Assembly (NCBI RefSeq): GCF_000248055.1
Contig: NZ_BAFC01000042.1
Coordinates: forward strand, 1 to 64,000
Length of the DNA: 64,000 nucleotides
From: Gordonia sputi NBRC 100414
GTDB lineage: Bacteria; Actinomycetota; Actinomycetes; Mycobacteriales; Mycobacteriaceae
Direction: 5' to 3'
The number at the start of each line of letters is the position of its first letter. The first letter of the stretch is position 1. The notes beneath the pieces are model-generated. The model had not been told where the DNA came from, made no database searches, and saw nothing but the letters and a program-made list of their open reading frames with translations. A program made the translations under genes and the position numbers. Of the stretch, positions 11,320 through 20,656 are shown piece after piece.

Positions 11320-11511
11320 GGACTCCCTGCGTTCACGCCGAGTGCGGTTGGGGGCCGTGAGGTCGACGGTTGTGATAGTGATCGAACCTGTCGTCCCATC
11401 GGTTGAATTATCTTCACCGCAGTGCTTCCGACGCGTCGAATGTGGCGCGTCCGTACAGCAAGTCGATACGACTGTCGATACGCTGACCTGCACAAAAGAG
11501 CAGGAGGCTTG

Positions 11512-14500
11512 ATGACGCCGGAGTCGGTGACGACGCGCGAAGAACTCGGTCGCGCACTCACGGAATTGCGTGTCGGTGCAGGGCTGAGTGTGCGGGATGT
11601 CGCGGCCGATGCGGACGCATTGCTCGGGACCGTCGCCGGTTGGTTCGCGGGGCAGCACGCACCGACCCGCGCGAGCCGTCAGATGTTCGAGAGGGTTCTC
11701 GGAGTCTGCGGTGTCACCGATCCCGAGGATGTTGCCGCCTGGTGGGAGGCCGTCGAACGCAGTGCGCGGAGGACCGGCCGTCGTCGGACTCGGCCCGACT
11801 CCCCGTATCGCGGATTCGCGACGTTCGACGCTGCCGACGATCAATACTTCTTCGGACGCGACGAGCTGGTGGCCAGACTCGTCGACCTCATCGTCGCGAC
11901 ACGCAGCGCCGACCGGGAGACCAGCGGTATGGCGCGCGGCGTGATGGTCGTCGGAATGTCGGGTGTCGGAAAGTCGTCGCTCGTCCGTGCGGGCCTCCTT
12001 GCGCAGGTCGTCCACGAGGGGCCGCTCGCCGGTTGGCGGTGCGCGGTGATGACGCCGGGCGACGACGCCTTGGCGGCCCTCGACGCGGCGATGGACGAGT
12101 TGGCCGCGCACGAAAACACCGATCGGCCCGCGCTGCTCGTGATCGATCAGCTCGAGGAGATGTGGACGCAGAACTCCGACGACGTGCGCAAGCAGGCGAT
12201 CACGCGGATTCTCGACGCCGCGCAGGCGCCCGGCTCCGACATCGTCCCCGTCGGGGTGTTGCGCGCCGACTTCTACGGACGCGTCGTGCCGTGGGTGCCC
12301 AAGACGCTGGAGAACGCCCAGTTGGTGGTTCCGCCGATGCAGCGTGAGCAGTTGCGTGAAGTCATCGTCGGGCCGGCGCGCGTCGCCGACGTCGAGGTCG
12401 AGCCCGACCTCGTCGACATGCTCCTCGACGACGCCGTGCCCGCGGCGGGCTCGACGGCAGCCGGTGATCTGCCCCTGCTCTCCTACGCGCTGCTCGCGAC
12501 CTGGGAACAATCCGACGGTCGGCGGATGACCGTGCGCGACTACCTCGCGACCGGGCGCATCGGCGGTGCGGTCGAGCAGGCAGCGGAGAAGGTGTACGGA
12601 GAGCTGTCCGCGGACGAGCAACAGATCGCGCGACGCATGCTGCTCGCGATGGTCAACGTCGACGAGGACGGGGTCACCCGACGTCGGGTTCCGCTCGACG
12701 AACTGACCGCCGACGGGGACTCCCGCGCCGCGCACGTGCTGGAGAACTACGCGGCGTCCCGCCTCGTGACGGTGTCGTCGTCGCATGCGCAGGTCACCCA
12801 CGAGGCATTGCTGACCGCGTGGCCGCGGTTGCGCGGATGGATCGACGACGACCGTGAACAACTCCTGTTGCGTCGGAGATTGCGCGCGTACTCCGAACCG
12901 TGGGACGCCGACGGCAGGCCGGACGACATGCTGATCGGTGGGCCGCGATTGGAGGTCTTCGACCAACTGGCGCAGGAGTCGGACGACGACCCGATCGACC
13001 CGGTCAGCAGCGAGTTCCTGGCTGCCGCGACCGCTCGACGATCGGCAGAGGCAGACCGCGAGAAGCGTCGATCCGCTCAGTTGCGGCGCGTGGCACTGTT
13101 CGCCGCGGTGTTCGGGGTCGTCGCGGTGATCGGTGCTGTCGCCGCCGTCGCCGCGGGTGTGAACGCCGTCCATCAGCGAGAGGCCGCCGAGACTGCGAGA
13201 AACGAGGCACTGAGCCGGCAGTTGTCGGTGCAGTCGGCAGAACTCGGTGAGCGTGATCCGTTCATGGCGGCGCAGCTGGCGATGATCGCCTACGAGGCAT
13301 CACCGACGCTCGAGGCACGTTCGCGTCTGATTGACGCAACGGGCCGCGGCGTGCCGACCCGATATCTCGGCGACCCCGGCTCGGTGCTCATGTCGCGCGT
13401 CGGCTCACTGATCGCGGCGGCGGGCGCGGGCGGTCAGGTCCGTCTCTTCAAGGTCGACGATGACGGGGTGCAGTCGAGGGTCGCCGAGTTCCGTGCGCCC
13501 GGCGGTGGCGGGCGGTTGGCGGGTGTCGCACTGATGCCCGACGCCCGCACGCTGCTACTCGGCGGACGCGGAACGATCACCGCCTGGGACATCGCCGATC
13601 CCGCACATCCGTTGCGGCGCTACGACTTTCCCGATGTCAGTGGCGACATCAACAGACTCACCGTCAGCCCGGACGGCCGGTTTGTCGTGGCGTCTGTTCC
13701 GGACAGGGGTGTCGAGGCATGGGTAGCACAGGGGCAGACCTGGCGGTCGGTTCCGTTGCCCGCGAAGGTCGCGGGCGTCGCGGGGGCGGCAGCGTTCAGC
13801 TCGGACGGAAAGTCGCTGGCGACCAGCAGCGCGAACCGCCGGGTGGATCTCTGGCGGATCGACGGTGACGCGCTCGTCCCGTCGGGCGAGATACCACTCG
13901 ACGAATGGCGCGACAACGAACTCGCGCAGGGACTCGTCTACACGCGCGACGGGACGCGACTGCTCGCCGGGCTGCGGAGTCGGGTGATCCAGGAGTTCGA
14001 CGTCGCGAATCCCGCAGCACCACGCTCGGTGGCGCGTTTCGGTGGTTTCAACAGCTACGTCAATGCGGTGGCGTTGAACGGCGACGACACGAAAGTCGTC
14101 GGCGCGGGTGCCGACAACACGATTCGGGTGTTCGACCGCTCGAATCCGGCTGCGGCACCTCGGGTTCTGACCGGGTCGTCGAACTCGGTGTCGGTGGTCT
14201 TTGCGGGCGATGACATCGTCTCGTCGAGCGAGGACGGGCGGGTCCAGGACTGGCCTCCGGTTCTCGGCATGACGTCGGTCGGTACCAACAGCGTCTACCA
14301 GATACCGGCGAACCGCGACGCGACGACGATCGTCGCCGCGGACACGGGCACCGACGGTCGGATCACGCAGTGGCGCGTCGAGCCGTCAGCGATCGTGCGC
14401 GGCGGACCAGACCTGATACCTGCTGCGGGACTTGTGTACTCGGGTGCCGTGGTGATGTCTCCGTCGGGTCGCGTGGTCACCACCGGAACAGTCACCGGGA

Positions 14501-15297
14501 CAGTGCAATTTGCCGACTACTCGAATCCGCAACAGCCACGCGTCGTGGGCAGCGTCGCGGCGCAACCGACACTCAACGAGACTGTCGACTACAGCGAGAA
14601 GTCCGGTCTGGCGGTCACCGGCGCCACCGACGGCAACAACCTGACGGTCATCGACGCCACGACGCTGTCGGCCCCTCGTGTCGTCTCCACGTTCGACGCC
14701 GGCGGCGGGATCGCGTGGGCGTCTCTGAGTCCCGACGGGCGCACGGCCGCCGTCGCAACGGTGACGGGTCCGGTGCGACTGATCGATCTCTCCAATCCCG
14801 CTGCGCCGCAGGCATATCCCGATCCGATCACGTTCAAGGCCTCGGCGCTGTCGGTGCGCTTCGGCGCCAGTGGCACATCGATCGTGTCGACGTCGGAGGA
14901 ACGCAATGTCGAGGTGGCCGACATCTCCGACAAGCGGCATCCGCGCAGGACGGCCGAACTGTCCGGACCTGCCGGGCAGCTCTACAGCGCTGGATTCTCC
15001 GCGGACGGCAAGAGGGTGATCGCGGGTGGGAGCAACTCAGAGGTGTGGGTGTGGAACCTCGCTGATGCTCAGGCAGAGGTGGTGCTGCGGTCGTATCCGG
15101 GCCGCGTGTACGACGTCCGCTTCCTCCCCGGCGACCGCATCGTCGCGGCAGGGCAGGGAGGCTTCATGGAGACCTGGACACTGAGCCCGGGACAGATCAT
15201 CGACGAACAGTGCGCTCACGGCGCCGACCCGATCACGCCGGAGGAGTGGCGCACGTATATCCGCGGTCTCGACTACACCTCGCCGTGTAGGCGGTGA
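11512..15297 (+). CDS. HTH / STAND NTPase / WD40 repeat membrane protein
   Basis: This 1261-residue protein has an N-terminal Xre-like helix-turn-helix (about residues 8-65), a STAND-type P-loop NTPase with Walker A GMSGVGKSS (148-156) and Walker B LLVIDQLEE (208-216), a winged-helix and helical region to about 500, one transmembrane segment (about 523-553), then about 600 residues of WD40-type beta-propeller blades rich in SPDGR and SADGK turns. This is the nSTAND1-type organisation. STAND ATPases are signal-sensing switches that oligomerise on ligand binding; many take part in defence or stress responses. Here the propeller is probably extracytoplasmic and the NTPase cytoplasmic, so it may transmit an envelope signal. 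The start ATG has AGGAGG. The paired LuxR gene is divergent. Confidence 0.85.
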   Translation: MTPESVTTREELGRALTELRVGAGLSVRDVAADADALLGTVAGWFAGQHAPTRASRQMFERVLGVCGVTDPEDVAAWWEAVERSARRTGRRRTRPDSPYRGFATFDAADDQYFFGRDELVARLVDLIVATRSADRETSGMARGVMVVGMSGVGKSSLVRAGLLAQVVHEGPLAGWRCAVMTPGDDALAALDAAMDELAAHENTDRPALLVIDQLEEMWTQNSDDVRKQAITRILDAAQAPGSDIVPVGVLRADFYGRVVPWVPKTLENAQLVVPPMQREQLREVIVGPARVADVEVEPDLVDMLLDDAVPAAGSTAAGDLPLLSYALLATWEQSDGRRMTVRDYLATGRIGGAVEQAAEKVYGELSADEQQIARRMLLAMVNVDEDGVTRRRVPLDELTADGDSRAAHVLENYAASRLVTVSSSHAQVTHEALLTAWPRLRGWIDDDREQLLLRRRLRAYSEPWDADGRPDDMLIGGPRLEVFDQLAQESDDDPIDPVSSEFLAAATARRSAEADREKRRSAQLRRVALFAAVFGVVAVIGAVAAVAAGVNAVHQREAAETARNEALSRQLSVQSAELGERDPFMAAQLAMIAYEASPTLEARSRLIDATGRGVPTRYLGDPGSVLMSRVGSLIAAAGAGGQVRLFKVDDDGVQSRVAEFRAPGGGGRLAGVALMPDARTLLLGGRGTITAWDIADPAHPLRRYDFPDVSGDINRLTVSPDGRFVVASVPDRGVEAWVAQGQTWRSVPLPAKVAGVAGAAAFSSDGKSLATSSANRRVDLWRIDGDALVPSGEIPLDEWRDNELAQGLVYTRDGTRLLAGLRSRVIQEFDVANPAAPRSVARFGGFNSYVNAVALNGDDTKVVGAGADNTIRVFDRSNPAAAPRVLTGSSNSVSVVFAGDDIVSSSEDGRVQDWPPVLGMTSVGTNSVYQIPANRDATTIVAADTGTDGRITQWRVEPSAIVRGGPDLIPAAGLVYSGAVVMSPSGRVVTTGTVTGTVQFADYSNPQQPRVVGSVAAQPTLNETVDYSEKSGLAVTGATDGNNLTVIDATTLSAPRVVSTFDAGGGIAWASLSPDGRTAAVATVTGPVRLIDLSNPAAPQAYPDPITFKASALSVRFGASGTSIVSTSEERNVEVADISDKRHPRRTAELSGPAGQLYSAGFSADGKRVIAGGSNSEVWVWNLADAQAEVVLRSYPGRVYDVRFLPGDRIVAAGQGGFMETWTLSPGQIIDEQCAHGADPITPEEWRTYIRGLDYTSPCRR

Positions 15298-15347
15298 CCG
15301 GCCCGCCCGCAGGTCTGTGACACGCCGCGTGACTACCCTTGGTAGAC

Positions 15348-16151
15348 GTGCGTACATTCCGTCGGCCCCGCATCGACACCGATACGACGTCCGGAGCTAC
15401 GACGTCCGGACCCACGACATCCGGAGCGCAATCGCTTGCCGTCGAGGTGTCGGGGTCACTCGACGACGGCGTACCGGTGGTTCTGGTGCACGGCATGGCC
15501 TCCGACCACACCACCTGGCGGGCGTTCGCCAAGGCACTACGACGCCGCGGCCGCGCAGTTGTGTCGATGGATCTGCGCGGGCACGGAGTGAGCAGTCGCG
15601 AGAAGCGATACGGGCTCAATGATTTTCGGTCCGACGTCGCGTTCGTACTCGACGAACTCGGTCTCGATACCGTCGACCTCGCCGGCCACTCCCTCGGTGC
15701 GCACACCGCGCTGCGTGTCGCGATGGATCAACCCGGGCGAGTCCGATGCCTCGTGCTCGAGGAGGTCCCGCCGATGCCCCGCGATGACGCCGATCTCGCC
15801 GAGGAGATCGCGGTCGACGCGACACTCGGCGAACGCATACGCGGCCTGGGACAGTTGCTCGCCGATCCGCGGCCGTTCCTGCGTTACGACCGGTCGGTCA
15901 CCGATCAGGTCAATGCCGAGTTCGCGGTCGCCGCACCGCAGTGGTGGGCCGCACTCGACGACGTGCGTGCGCGCACACTGGTGATCTCCGGCGGTGAACG
16001 CAGTTTCCTTCCGCCACGGCATCTTCGGGCGCTGAGCGAGCGACTTCCCGACGGCTCATTCGAGATCATCGACGCCGGCCACTCGGTTCACCGTGATCAG
16101 GGCTCTCGGTTCGTGAGTCTGGCGGGCGACTTCCTCTCGGTGGTGACATGA
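15348..16151 (+). CDS. Alpha/beta hydrolase, possible MenH
   Basis: This 267-residue protein has an alpha/beta hydrolase fold: oxyanion-hole region VLVHGMASD (about 46-54), nucleophile elbow GHSLG (Ser115), and a C-terminal AGHSVH with the catalytic His near residue 248. Its stop overlaps the menC start (ATGA), so it is translationally coupled to menC. In Mycobacterium tuberculosis an alpha/beta hydrolase gene (bpoC) also sits beside menC. I infer a possible 2-succinyl-6-hydroxy-2,4-cyclohexadiene-1-carboxylate synthase (MenH) role, the step just before MenC, but a generic esterase is equally allowed by sequence. The GTG at 15348 is the best start seen. Residues 12-26 are a TTSG repeat encoded by a 15-bp-type DNA repeat. 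Confidence 0.8.
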   Translation: MRTFRRPRIDTDTTSGATTSGPTTSGAQSLAVEVSGSLDDGVPVVLVHGMASDHTTWRAFAKALRRRGRAVVSMDLRGHGVSSREKRYGLNDFRSDVAFVLDELGLDTVDLAGHSLGAHTALRVAMDQPGRVRCLVLEEVPPMPRDDADLAEEIAVDATLGERIRGLGQLLADPRPFLRYDRSVTDQVNAEFAVAAPQWWAALDDVRARTLVISGGERSFLPPRHLRALSERLPDGSFEIIDAGHSVHRDQGSRFVSLAGDFLSVVT

Positions 16152-17197
16152 ACGACGGGGAAATGAAGGGTGCCGACATGACGGAAACAGATGCCGCCCC
16201 GAGCGGGTCATCGCTGCCCCCGGTCGAGGAGATCCTCGAGACCGCGCGGGTCGTCGCGTTGCCGATGCGGACACGGTTCCGCGGTATCACCCGCCGCGAG
16301 GCGCTGATCTTTCGTGGTCCGGCGGGATGGGGCGAGTTCGGTCCGTTCGTCGAGTACGACGACGAGGAGTCGGCGGCGTGGTTGGCGGCCGGCATCGAAG
16401 CCGCCTACCTCGGACCGCCTGCCGCACAACGTGACTCCGTTCCGCTGAACGCGACGGTGCCTGCCGTCGCCGCCGACCAGGTCGCCGACATCCTGGCTCG
16501 TTACCCGGGAGCGACGACAGCCAAGGTGAAGGTGGCCGAGCCCGGGCAGTCGCTGTCCGACGACGTCGACCGTGTTGCGGCAGCTCGCGCCGTGATACCT
16601 CGGGTCCGGATCGACGCCAACGGGAAGTGGTCTGTGGCGCAGGCGATCTCGTCGATCCGTGCGATCGGCGACGTCGAGTACGCGGAACAGCCGTGTGCGA
16701 CCGTCGACGAGTTGGCCCAGGTGCGTCGTGCGGTCGAGGTACCGATTGCCGCCGACGAGTCGATCCGTAAAGTCGCCGACCCGATGCGGGTCGTCGCCGC
16801 GGACGCTGCCGACGTCGCGGTGCTCAAGGTGGCACCCCTCGGCGGCATGCGTGCGGTACTGCGGTTGGCCGACGAGATCGGTCTGCCCGTCGTGGTGTCC
16901 AGCGCCCTCGACACTGCGGTGGGAATGGCTGCGGGCGTGGCTGCCGCGGCGGCGCTCGACCGTCTCGACCTCGCGTGCGGACTCGGCACCGGCTCGTTGT
17001 TCGCCGTCGACGTCGCGGACCCGTTCCTGCCCGAACACGGCGTCGTCGCCCCGAGATGGTTTGGCCCCGACGCCGCACTCGTGTCCGACGACGCCGCCGC
17101 CGATCCCGAGCGGACAGCGTGGTGGCACGACCGTGTGCGCCGGTGTCACGACGTGCTGCGTCGACGCGGCGCCGAGCCGGACTTCACGAAACCATAG
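16148..17197 (+). CDS. menC: o-Succinylbenzoate synthase
   Basis: MenC dehydrates SHCHC to o-succinylbenzoate in menaquinone biosynthesis. The 349-residue protein is an enolase-superfamily member: KVKVA with the catalytic lysine near residue 126-128, metal-ligand regions RIDANGKW (154-161), EYAEQPC (177-183) and AADESIRK (201-208), and the second lysine in VLKVAPLGG. The first ATG overlaps the stop of the upstream hydrolase; a second in-frame ATG at 16178 could be the true start, since the first ten residues look non-conserved. No other men genes are in the window. Confidence 0.9.
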   Translation: MNDGEMKGADMTETDAAPSGSSLPPVEEILETARVVALPMRTRFRGITRREALIFRGPAGWGEFGPFVEYDDEESAAWLAAGIEAAYLGPPAAQRDSVPLNATVPAVAADQVADILARYPGATTAKVKVAEPGQSLSDDVDRVAAARAVIPRVRIDANGKWSVAQAISSIRAIGDVEYAEQPCATVDELAQVRRAVEVPIAADESIRKVADPMRVVAADAADVAVLKVAPLGGMRAVLRLADEIGLPVVVSSALDTAVGMAAGVAAAAALDRLDLACGLGTGSLFAVDVADPFLPEHGVVAPRWFGPDAALVSDDAAADPERTAWWHDRVRRCHDVLRRRGAEPDFTKP

Positions 17198-17339
17198 AGA
17201 CATTTGCGCCGATCTGTTCCAATGGGGTGAGAGCTGGATCACATCGACAGTGCGCTCACTTCGGGTGCGGGTCGGTTGTGTAGCTGGTCCAGCTGCTCAG
17301 ATCCACCTGCTCTGATCCACCTGGACGGAAGGCTGCGAC

Positions 17340-18674
17340 ATGACGATCATCGCTCCAGCGCCTGCGGGAAGTGGACTGCGCGCGGTCCCGTGTGCCGACC
17401 GCAACGGGATGCTCGAGGTGCTGTCGATGCGCCGCGACCCGTTCGGCTACTCGGCTGCGCGCCGCGCTGCGTACGGCCCGATCTACGGAATCAACGCGCT
17501 CGGGCTGAGGGTGGTGGTCGCATCCGGAGCCGACGCCGCCGACGAGATCCTGCGCAACCGTGACCGTGCGTTCGCCAACGGGCCCGCCTGGGGTTACTTC
17601 ATCGGTCCGTTCTTCAATCGCGGTCTGATGCTGCTCGACTTCGACGAGCACCGTCACCACCGGCTGCTCATGCAGCAGGTGTTCTCCAACACGGCACTCA
17701 AGGGTTACATGCAGGAGATGTCGCCCATGATTTTCGATCGCATGCAGCGGTTCCCCACGGAAAAGGTGCTGTTGGCCAACGAGTTCAAAGCACTGACGCT
17801 CGACGTCGCGCTCGAGGTGTTCCTCGGCGTCGAACTGCCTCGGGACGAGGCAGACCGTCTCAACAAGGCGTTCATCGAGACGGTGCGTGCGGGAGTTGCG
17901 TTGGTGCGCAAACCTGTTCCCGGTGGACGTTGGTGGAAGGGTCTGCGATCGCGTCGAGTTCTCGAAGAGTTCTTCTCCTCCGCGATCGCCGACAAACGGG
18001 CGCGGGAGACTCCCGATCTGTTCTCGGTGCTCTGCCACGCCGAAACCGAAGAGGGGCAACGCTTCACCGATGACGACGTGGTCAACCACATGATCTTCGT
18101 GTTGATGGCCGCACACGACACCTCGACGATCACCATGACTCAGATGGCATACCACCTGGCCCGCCACCCCGAGTGGCAACAGCGTGCGCGCGACGAATCA
18201 GATGAGCTGCCAAGCGAACTCGGATACGACGATCTCGGTTCGCTGAGCACTCTCGACCTCGTGATGAAGGAGTCGTTGCGGCTGTGTCCGCCGGTGCCGT
18301 CCCAGCCGCGCGCGGCGATCGCCGACACCCGCATCGGCGACTTCTTCATCCCTGAGGGCACGATGGTCTCGATCTCGCAGCTGACCAATCATCGCGACCC
18401 TGAGATCTATTCGGAGCCCGACCGATTCGACCCCGAGCGGTTCATGCCCGACCGTGCTGAGGACAAACAGCACCGGATGGCGTGGGCGCCCTTCGGTGGT
18501 GGCGTGCACAAGTGCATCGGCCTGTACTTCGGGCAGATGGAGATCAAGACGATCATGCATCAACTGCTGCGCGGCTACGAGTGGTCGGTGCCCGCCGACT
18601 ATCGAATGCCGATGGATTACAGCGCATTACCGGTTCCCAACGACCGGCTCCCCGTCACGTTGTGGCGGCGATGA
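17340..18674 (+). CDS. Cytochrome P450
   Basis: This 444-residue soluble-type P450 is a heme monooxygenase needing ferredoxin and reductase partners. The heme-binding motif FGGGVHKCIG carries the cysteine at residue 392; the I-helix oxygen-activation motif MAAHDTST is near residue 257-264; the K-helix ExxR is in KESLRLCPP. The natural substrate is not evident. A TetR regulator overlaps its stop by ATGA, so the two form a transcription unit and the regulator may control this P450. A ferredoxin reductase gene lies 3.3 kb downstream, after four Mce-associated-like genes. The ATG lies 142 bases after menC, behind a short direct repeat of GATCCACCTG. Confidence 0.93.
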   Translation: MTIIAPAPAGSGLRAVPCADRNGMLEVLSMRRDPFGYSAARRAAYGPIYGINALGLRVVVASGADAADEILRNRDRAFANGPAWGYFIGPFFNRGLMLLDFDEHRHHRLLMQQVFSNTALKGYMQEMSPMIFDRMQRFPTEKVLLANEFKALTLDVALEVFLGVELPRDEADRLNKAFIETVRAGVALVRKPVPGGRWWKGLRSRRVLEEFFSSAIADKRARETPDLFSVLCHAETEEGQRFTDDDVVNHMIFVLMAAHDTSTITMTQMAYHLARHPEWQQRARDESDELPSELGYDDLGSLSTLDLVMKESLRLCPPVPSQPRAAIADTRIGDFFIPEGTMVSISQLTNHRDPEIYSEPDRFDPERFMPDRAEDKQHRMAWAPFGGGVHKCIGLYFGQMEIKTIMHQLLRGYEWSVPADYRMPMDYSALPVPNDRLPVTLWRR

Positions 18675-19333
18675 CCGCTCGACGAGCAGCGGAACGTACT
18701 GCTGGCGCCGCACACGCTGGGGAGTCGGGGGAGCCGCCTCGCGACGTCCGACAGCGTAAGCGTCGTAACACCCGCAGTCCCGCGGACCAGGAGACGGCGA
18801 TCCTCGCCGCTGCGGCCGACGAGTTCACGGTTGCCGGGATAGCGCAGGCGAACGTCGATGCGGTGGCCGCGCGCGCCGGGGTCAGCAGAAGCACGCTGTA
18901 TCGCCGGTTCCCGAACAAAGACGCTCTGCTGCTCGCGGTCGCGGCCGACCGGTACGAGCGGGGTATGCGCACACTCGGCGCCGCGGTGGCCGGACTCGGG
19001 CCGTCGGACGCCGTCGTTGAGGCGTTCTATCGTGGCGCCCAGATGATCTCCGACGATCCGCTGCTCAACCGGTTGATTCTCGCCGATCACGGCGTGAAGC
19101 GACTCACCGCCGAACTCGGTGCGCTCTTCGTCGAGGTCGCCACGGCGCGCATCGCCGCAGTGCTGCGTGACGCGGGCGCGCAGATGCCCGCCGACGATCT
19201 CACTCAAGCTGTGGAAACTCATGTGCGACTGGTCATCTCGTATCTGGAAATGCCGGCATCGGATGATTCGCGGCGCGAGCCGAGCAGTGTGCGTCACTTC
19301 GCGGCGACGTTCCTCGCTCCGATGATCTGGTGA
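18671..19333 (+). CDS. TetR family transcriptional regulator
   Basis: This 220-residue protein has a long basic N-terminal tail (about 1-38), then a TetR DNA-binding domain: AILAAAADEFTVAGIAQANV followed by GVSRSTLYRRFPNK at about 70-83. The C-terminal ligand domain is about 130 residues. The ATG overlaps the P450 stop (ATGA). Local control of the P450 and possibly of the downstream Mce-associated genes is inferred from position only. Confidence 0.9.
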   Translation: MTARRAAERTAGAAHAGESGEPPRDVRQRKRRNTRSPADQETAILAAAADEFTVAGIAQANVDAVAARAGVSRSTLYRRFPNKDALLLAVAADRYERGMRTLGAAVAGLGPSDAVVEAFYRGAQMISDDPLLNRLILADHGVKRLTAELGALFVEVATARIAAVLRDAGAQMPADDLTQAVETHVRLVISYLEMPASDDSRREPSSVRHFAATFLAPMIW

Positions 19334-19451
19334 GAGTGCGTTCCCACGCCCTAGGGTGGATGCGAAGTCGCGTCGGTGGGTTCAGTGAACGAGGAAGTGT
19401 GCCGGTGGCGTGGCTCCTTACGCGCAGTACAAGACAGGGAGGGCGTGCGTC

Positions 19452-20084
19452 ATGATGCGGCGCGCAGGTTCGGGTTCGTCGACGGGAGGTGTGTCCGTCG
19501 ACGGGTCCGTGGCGAGCGATCGGACGCTCCTCGAGAACGAGCGCGGTGCGCGGGCGGAATTGCGCAGCGCCCTCGATGACCTGCTCGACGCCGAGGTCGA
19601 CGCAGGAATACGGCCCGGCGTGCGTCGGATCTGGTGGGTGCTCGTCGGGCTGGTGGTGATCGGTGCCGTCGTCGCGGCGGGCGTCGGAGTGGCCGCGTGG
19701 GTGCGGGCGGCGCATGCCTACACCGACGACGACTATCGGCACACCGCCACCGAGGTGGCGTCGCTGCTGCTGTCGGCCGATCCTGCAGACCCCGCCCGTG
19801 CACGGCGCATCCTCGACCGGGCCACGGGCGGATTCCACGACGAATTCGCCCAATCGGCGAGCAGCTACACCGAGTACGTGCGACGCACCGGAACCGTCGG
19901 AGATGCGACGGTCGACGCGTCGGGGGTCTCGGCGCGCTCCGGCGACGACGCGACGGTCCTCGTCGCGGCTGCAGTCAGCTATCGCGGTCAGCAGCAGACG
20001 CCGGTGCGCGAGTTCCGGTTGACGATGCTGGTCGTGCCCGACGACGGGGCGCTCAAAGTGAGCGCCGTCAAGTACCTGCCATGA
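19452..20084 (+). CDS. Mce-associated-like membrane protein 1
   Basis: This 210-residue protein has a cytoplasmic N-terminus (about 1-60) containing LENERGARAELRSALDDLLD, one transmembrane segment (about 62-88), and an extracytoplasmic domain with the pattern of Mce-associated (Mas) proteins: AHAYTDDDYRHTATEVASLL, a Phe-containing HDEFAQSASSY block, and a C-terminal beta region ending VSAVKYLP. Mas proteins accompany Mce lipid importers and are thought to stabilise or link them. The ATG at 19452 is favoured over a GTG at 19410 because AGGGAGGG lies just upstream. It is first in a chain of four such genes joined by 4-nt overlaps. Confidence 0.72.
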   Translation: MMRRAGSGSSTGGVSVDGSVASDRTLLENERGARAELRSALDDLLDAEVDAGIRPGVRRIWWVLVGLVVIGAVVAAGVGVAAWVRAAHAYTDDDYRHTATEVASLLLSADPADPARARRILDRATGGFHDEFAQSASSYTEYVRRTGTVGDATVDASGVSARSGDDATVLVAAAVSYRGQQQTPVREFRLTMLVVPDDGALKVSAVKYLP

Positions 20085-20656
20085 GTGCTGAGAAAATGAG
20101 TGCTGGGGACATGAGCCCAGCAGATTCTCGGGAGCTCACGAGTAAGGCTCGCCGACAACGGATCATCGGAACCCGGATCATCGGAACCCGCCGTGCCGTC
20201 GCCCTACTGCTGTGCGCCGCGCTCCTCCTCGCCGCGGTGGCGGCGGGCGTCGTGGTGGCGTCGCGTGCGGTGGCACGCAACGGTGCTGTCGAGCAGGCCC
20301 GCACCGAGCTGCGTGAGCAGGCGGGGGCGACGGTCGCCGCGGTCTTCACCGTGCACTCGGCGACGTGGCAGACCGATCGCGCCCGCGCCCGCAGTCTCGT
20401 CGCGGGCGACTTCGCGGAAGGCTTTGCCGCGCAACTCGGTCGCGCACCCGACGGCGGTGTTACGGCTGTCGAATGGCGACCCGGCGACGTCGCGGTGTCC
20501 AATGCGCAGACAGACAGCGGAACGGTGCTGATGACCGCGACGGTCACCACGACTCGTGCAGACGCCGCTCCGGTCACCGAGAAGCGAACGGTGAGTGCAT
20601 CATTCACCGAGATCGACGGTCGCTGGCTCGTGACCGGAGTCGAGGTGCTCGCGTGA
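20081..20656 (+). CDS. Mce-associated-like membrane protein 2
   Basis: This 191-residue protein has the same architecture as its neighbours: a basic N-terminal tail including a duplicated RIIGT motif (about residues 26-37), one transmembrane segment (about 40-60), then an extracytoplasmic domain with a VFTVHSATWQTDRARARSLV helix and a beta region ending DGRWLVTGVEVLA. The ATG overlaps the stop of the previous gene. The Mas-like assignment rests on architecture and on the run of four paralogues; no Mce protein is encoded in the window. Confidence 0.68.
   Translation: MSAEKMSAGDMSPADSRELTSKARRQRIIGTRIIGTRRAVALLLCAALLLAAVAAGVVVASRAVARNGAVEQARTELREQAGATVAAVFTVHSATWQTDRARARSLVAGDFAEGFAAQLGRAPDGGVTAVEWRPGDVAVSNAQTDSGTVLMTATVTTTRADAAPVTEKRTVSASFTEIDGRWLVTGVEVLA

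Noticed and set aside
11422-11511. Longer N-terminus for the STAND protein from a start at 11422
   Set aside because: The ATG at 11512 has AGGAGG and begins a normal helix-turn-helix; the extra part lies in the divergent promoter region.
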